Assembly (NCBI GenBank): GCA_023398495.1
Contig: JAEWSG010000228.1
Location: forward strand, 1 to 64,000
Direction: 5' to 3'
DNA length: 64,000 bases
Origin: Bacillota bacterium
Lineage (GTDB): Bacteria > Bacillota > Clostridia > Acetivibrionales > Acetivibrionaceae
The number at the start of each line of letters is the position of its first letter. Position 1 is the first letter of the stretch. Below the pieces are notes generated by a model. It was not told where the DNA came from and did no database searches. It worked only from the letters and a program-made list of their open reading frames with translations. Below, piece after piece: positions 61,730 to 64,000 of the stretch. The translations under genes and the position numbers were made by a program.

Positions 61730-62722
61730 TCAACTTTTCTTTCCACCTTTTTCATAATATTTATCTAATAAAAACATTATACAACTACCGGATAAATTCA
61801 AAGCAAATGATGCGTAACTTCTTTCAACTTCTTTTGGTTCTGAACCATCCCCATGTCCAGCCAATCTATTTCGAACAGTATTGACACTTGAATTCAGTAT
61901 TGCAATTAAATTGTTCGAAAAACTATCAAGATAAGAATCAAATAATCCTTCTGCTTTAAGTTTATCCATATATTTATTAAGTTTAGCATTTGGGCCAGTA
62001 GTTTCATATTCGATTTGTCTATTATCCAATATTGATTTAATCGTGCTTTCAAACGCTTTACAAGCTTCTAATACACAGTTTTCATAGTCCTTTTTAGTAT
62101 AGTTATCTATTGCTTTCGTAAATTCTTCAGCTGCACCGTTAAATTCTTCATTAACTAACAATGTTAAAGGTTTTGATACTACTTCCTGATGTAGAAAATC
62201 AGATTCTTTAGTAGCAATCACATTATTTATAACACAATACCCTAGGTTGTTATGTTCAATAGTTTCATTTAAATTATTAACAAATACATTTTTTTCCAAA
62301 GTAATTTCTTCAATATCATCTTCTTCAAAGCGATTACATGGATTAATGCTATCAATTTTTTTAATATATTGTGCAATTAGTATATCTAATAAATCTAATA
62401 TGTTTTCAGTAGAATAACTTTTAAATAATTTATTTATATCTTCAAGGCAATCAAATTTATTATATGGAATATCAAATTCTATATAGTTTTTAATATTAGT
62501 TGATAAATATTCCCTTTTTGTTTCACAGTAATCTAATAGTGCATTAGCTAGATATTCTTCACCACATTTTGAAAATAACATTTTAAAAGAAGTTTGTACT
62601 TTAGGACTTATAATTTCATATATGTACGGGTCAACTTTATCAGTTTTCTTCATTCTGTTTGAATATATATTCTTATGTATCATTTTGACACCACCCACTG
62701 TTAGAATAATGAAGCTATACAT
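61730..62722 (-). CDS. Abi-C domain protein (STM4504/CBY_0614-like)
   Basis: A 330-residue protein. Residues about 200-315 form an abortive-infection C-terminal-type domain: EFTKAIDNYTKKDYENCVLE, ACKAFESTIKSILDN, then STVNTVRNRLAGHGDG-type helix (here SVNTVRNRLAGHGDGSE), the R-x5-H motif seen in HEPN-like ribonucleases. The N-terminal part is alpha helical and less familiar. Such proteins are associated with phage defence, though activity here is inferred. It is divergent from the membrane protein at the window edge. Confidence 0.7.
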   Translation of the reverse strand: MYSFIILTVGGVKMIHKNIYSNRMKKTDKVDPYIYEIISPKVQTSFKMLFSKCGEEYLANALLDYCETKREYLSTNIKNYIEFDIPYNKFDCLEDINKLFKSYSTENILDLLDILIAQYIKKIDSINPCNRFEEDDIEEITLEKNVFVNNLNETIEHNNLGYCVINNVIATKESDFLHQEVVSKPLTLLVNEEFNGAAEEFTKAIDNYTKKDYENCVLEACKAFESTIKSILDNRQIEYETTGPNAKLNKYMDKLKAEGLFDSYLDSFSNNLIAILNSSVNTVRNRLAGHGDGSEPKEVERSYASFALNLSGSCIMFLLDKYYEKGGKKS

Positions 62723-62870
62723 AATTATATTCCACTTTACATGTTAAGTCTATATTTGTAATAATATAAATACATTAACTAAACAGTTTTATTACATGTA
62801 ATAAAACACATGACAAACTACATTTTTTGACATATAATTTATATATATATTATCACTGGGGGCTGATAAA

Positions 62871-64000
62871 ATGTCAAGAAGAAACAAAAATAAGAATAAA
62901 AGCAAGAAAACACAGGTAAAAAATGACAAACAGGCTAATGAACCTTTACAAAATTCTTGTAATCAGCACGATGAAAAAAAAGTCACATCTAAAATTATAG
63001 AAGAATCAAATAATAAAGAAGAATCTAAACCAGATAAATCAACTGCTTCAAATATATCAACTGAACAAAATGAAGTTGAACAAACTGAAGTTAATCAAAA
63101 ACAAACTAACAATAATGTGCCTACACCTAAGAAAAACAGAATTAAAAGTTTCATAGCTAAACTAAGGAAAGTAAGGACAGTCATGAAAGATAAATTATTT
63201 TGGCTTAATTTTGCTATGAAACTTTTACGTATACTATATAGAATTTCAATCATTATTGTAACAATACTAATTCTTTGGCAGATATTTTTGATAGCATCTT
63301 TGGCTGCAAGTTATATGCAAGATAAGGGCATAAATAACGCTTTCTTAACTAAGAAATTTCTTAATATATGTTTCATTATATTGTCGTTATTAAGTATTAT
63401 TATTGTTGTTAAAGCTAAAGAAAACAATAAATTATTTAAAATACTTCCTTCCTTATCACTTACTATACCGCTTTTTATTGGGTTACTATATATTACGCCA
63501 AAACTTTTATTAGATTCTGTTATTAATGCAGTTAACTATTTATGTGCCAAATATGATGGTTATAAACAATCTGATTTACTATCTTACTTTGGTGCAATAA
63601 TTGGTGCAGCTTTAGCTGTCTTAGGTGCTTTTTTAGTTATGATATGTCAATTATGGTCACAAAAAAATCAAGATGAAATAAAACAGAAAAAACAACAAGA
63701 AGAAGAAATGGAAATATGCAAAGTATTCATAGACACTATTGTTGGCAATGAACTGAAATCGAATATTGAAACTGCAAAAATTATTTATGATGTTTATAAA
63801 GATAATGGCCTTTTCGATTCATACGATACATACTTAAATAAATATAAGGAAAAGGGTTTTTTTGTCCATTTTGATTGGGTACAATTTAACAATGCGAATA
63901 GTGACTTACTTAAATACAACAATCCCGTTGTTAAAGAATTTTTTCGAAAATACAAATTATTTGTAACTTTAAATTCATTGCCCGATATTAAATTAACTGA
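62871..64000 (+). CDS. membrane protein with Lys-rich N-terminus (cut by window edge)
   Basis: The first 376 codons of a protein that continues past the window. The N-terminus (to about residue 105) is disordered and rich in Lys, Asn and Glu; four hydrophobic helices follow (about 125-148, 162-180, 190-210 and 240-260), the last ending in a basic-acidic coiled stretch (KNQDEIKQKKQQEEEME). A cytosolic helical domain then begins. GGGGG lies nine bases before the ATG. I recognise no family; the topology resembles membrane effectors of defence systems, and it sits next to an Abi-C-like gene. Confidence 0.65.
   Translation, partial: MSRRNKNKNKSKKTQVKNDKQANEPLQNSCNQHDEKKVTSKIIEESNNKEESKPDKSTASNISTEQNEVEQTEVNQKQTNNNVPTPKKNRIKSFIAKLRKVRTVMKDKLFWLNFAMKLLRILYRISIIIVTILILWQIFLIASLAASYMQDKGINNAFLTKKFLNICFIILSLLSIIIVVKAKENNKLFKILPSLSLTIPLFIGLLYITPKLLLDSVINAVNYLCAKYDGYKQSDLLSYFGAIIGAALAVLGAFLVMICQLWSQKNQDEIKQKKQQEEEMEICKVFIDTIVGNELKSNIETAKIIYDVYKDNGLFDSYDTYLNKYKEKGFFVHFDWVQFNNANSDLLKYNNPVVKEFFRKYKLFVTLNSLPDIKLT

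Noticed and set aside
62827..62853. Promoter with TTGACA upstream of the membrane protein at the right edge
   Set aside because: The spacer to a -10-like hexamer is only about 15 bases and the resulting transcript start would fall on the ribosome site.

Overview
The window is low-GC DNA from a motile, Gram-positive, cellulose-degrading clostridium. Three things point there: a fla/che operon in Bacillus/Clostridium order (FliY, FlhF, FlhG, CheC, CheD, SigD), a dockerin-bearing family 8 glycoside hydrolase that implies a cellulosome, and strong GGAGG ribosome sites. The dockerin and gene content suggest the Acetivibrio/Ruminiclostridium group; I cannot name the species.

Left end (1-3333): small accessory genes (truncated AraC-type regulator, DUF3788, SnoaL-like), then a decayed mobilizable element. 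It has a MobC-like gene, a small coiled-coil gene, an oriT-like hairpin region, a large structured RNA without its protein, and a truncated excisionase reading frame, and it ends at the 3' end of a tRNA-Leu gene. A tRNA-Lys, an orphan 7TM histidine kinase and a degenerate hairpin array (about 5660-6105) follow.

Housekeeping block (6112-13223): glycerophosphodiesterase, MgtE magnesium transporter, a divergent pair for a sodium-pump decarboxylase beta subunit and a small membrane partner, a DEDD exonuclease, a zinc-finger protein, a CapA-like phosphatase and a DUF4097 lipoprotein.

Flagellar/chemotaxis block (about 13384-47429, all on the minus strand): flgB-flgC-fliE-fliF-fliG-fliH-fliI-fliJ-ylxF-fliK-flgD-orf-flgE-flbD-fliL-fliM-fliY-cheY-fliO-fliP-fliQ-fliR-flhB-flhA-flhF-flhG-PilZ-cheB-cheA-cheW-cheC-cheD-orf-sigD-DUF342-orf-swrB-like-mltG-like. 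It builds basal body, export gate, rod and hook, carries the adaptation and signalling core, and encodes the late sigma factor. motA/motB, flagellin and receptor genes are not in the window.

Upstream DNA block (48161-59535, mostly minus strand): trmFO, topA, dprA and comM. An AT-rich insert between dprA and comM carries the GH8-dockerin gene, a small Myb-like gene and a type II restriction-modification system with a controller gene.

Right end (59600-64000): a 71-bp inverted-repeat element, a lipoprotein with a Cys-rich tail, a Gln-rich membrane-anchored protein, a 53-residue ORF, an Abi-C-like protein and a truncated membrane protein. This part looks accessory and possibly defence-related. 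The least explained signals are the orphan structured RNA at 2655-2997, the hairpin array at 5660-6105, and a 101-nt two-hairpin repeat found twice in the flagellar operon.
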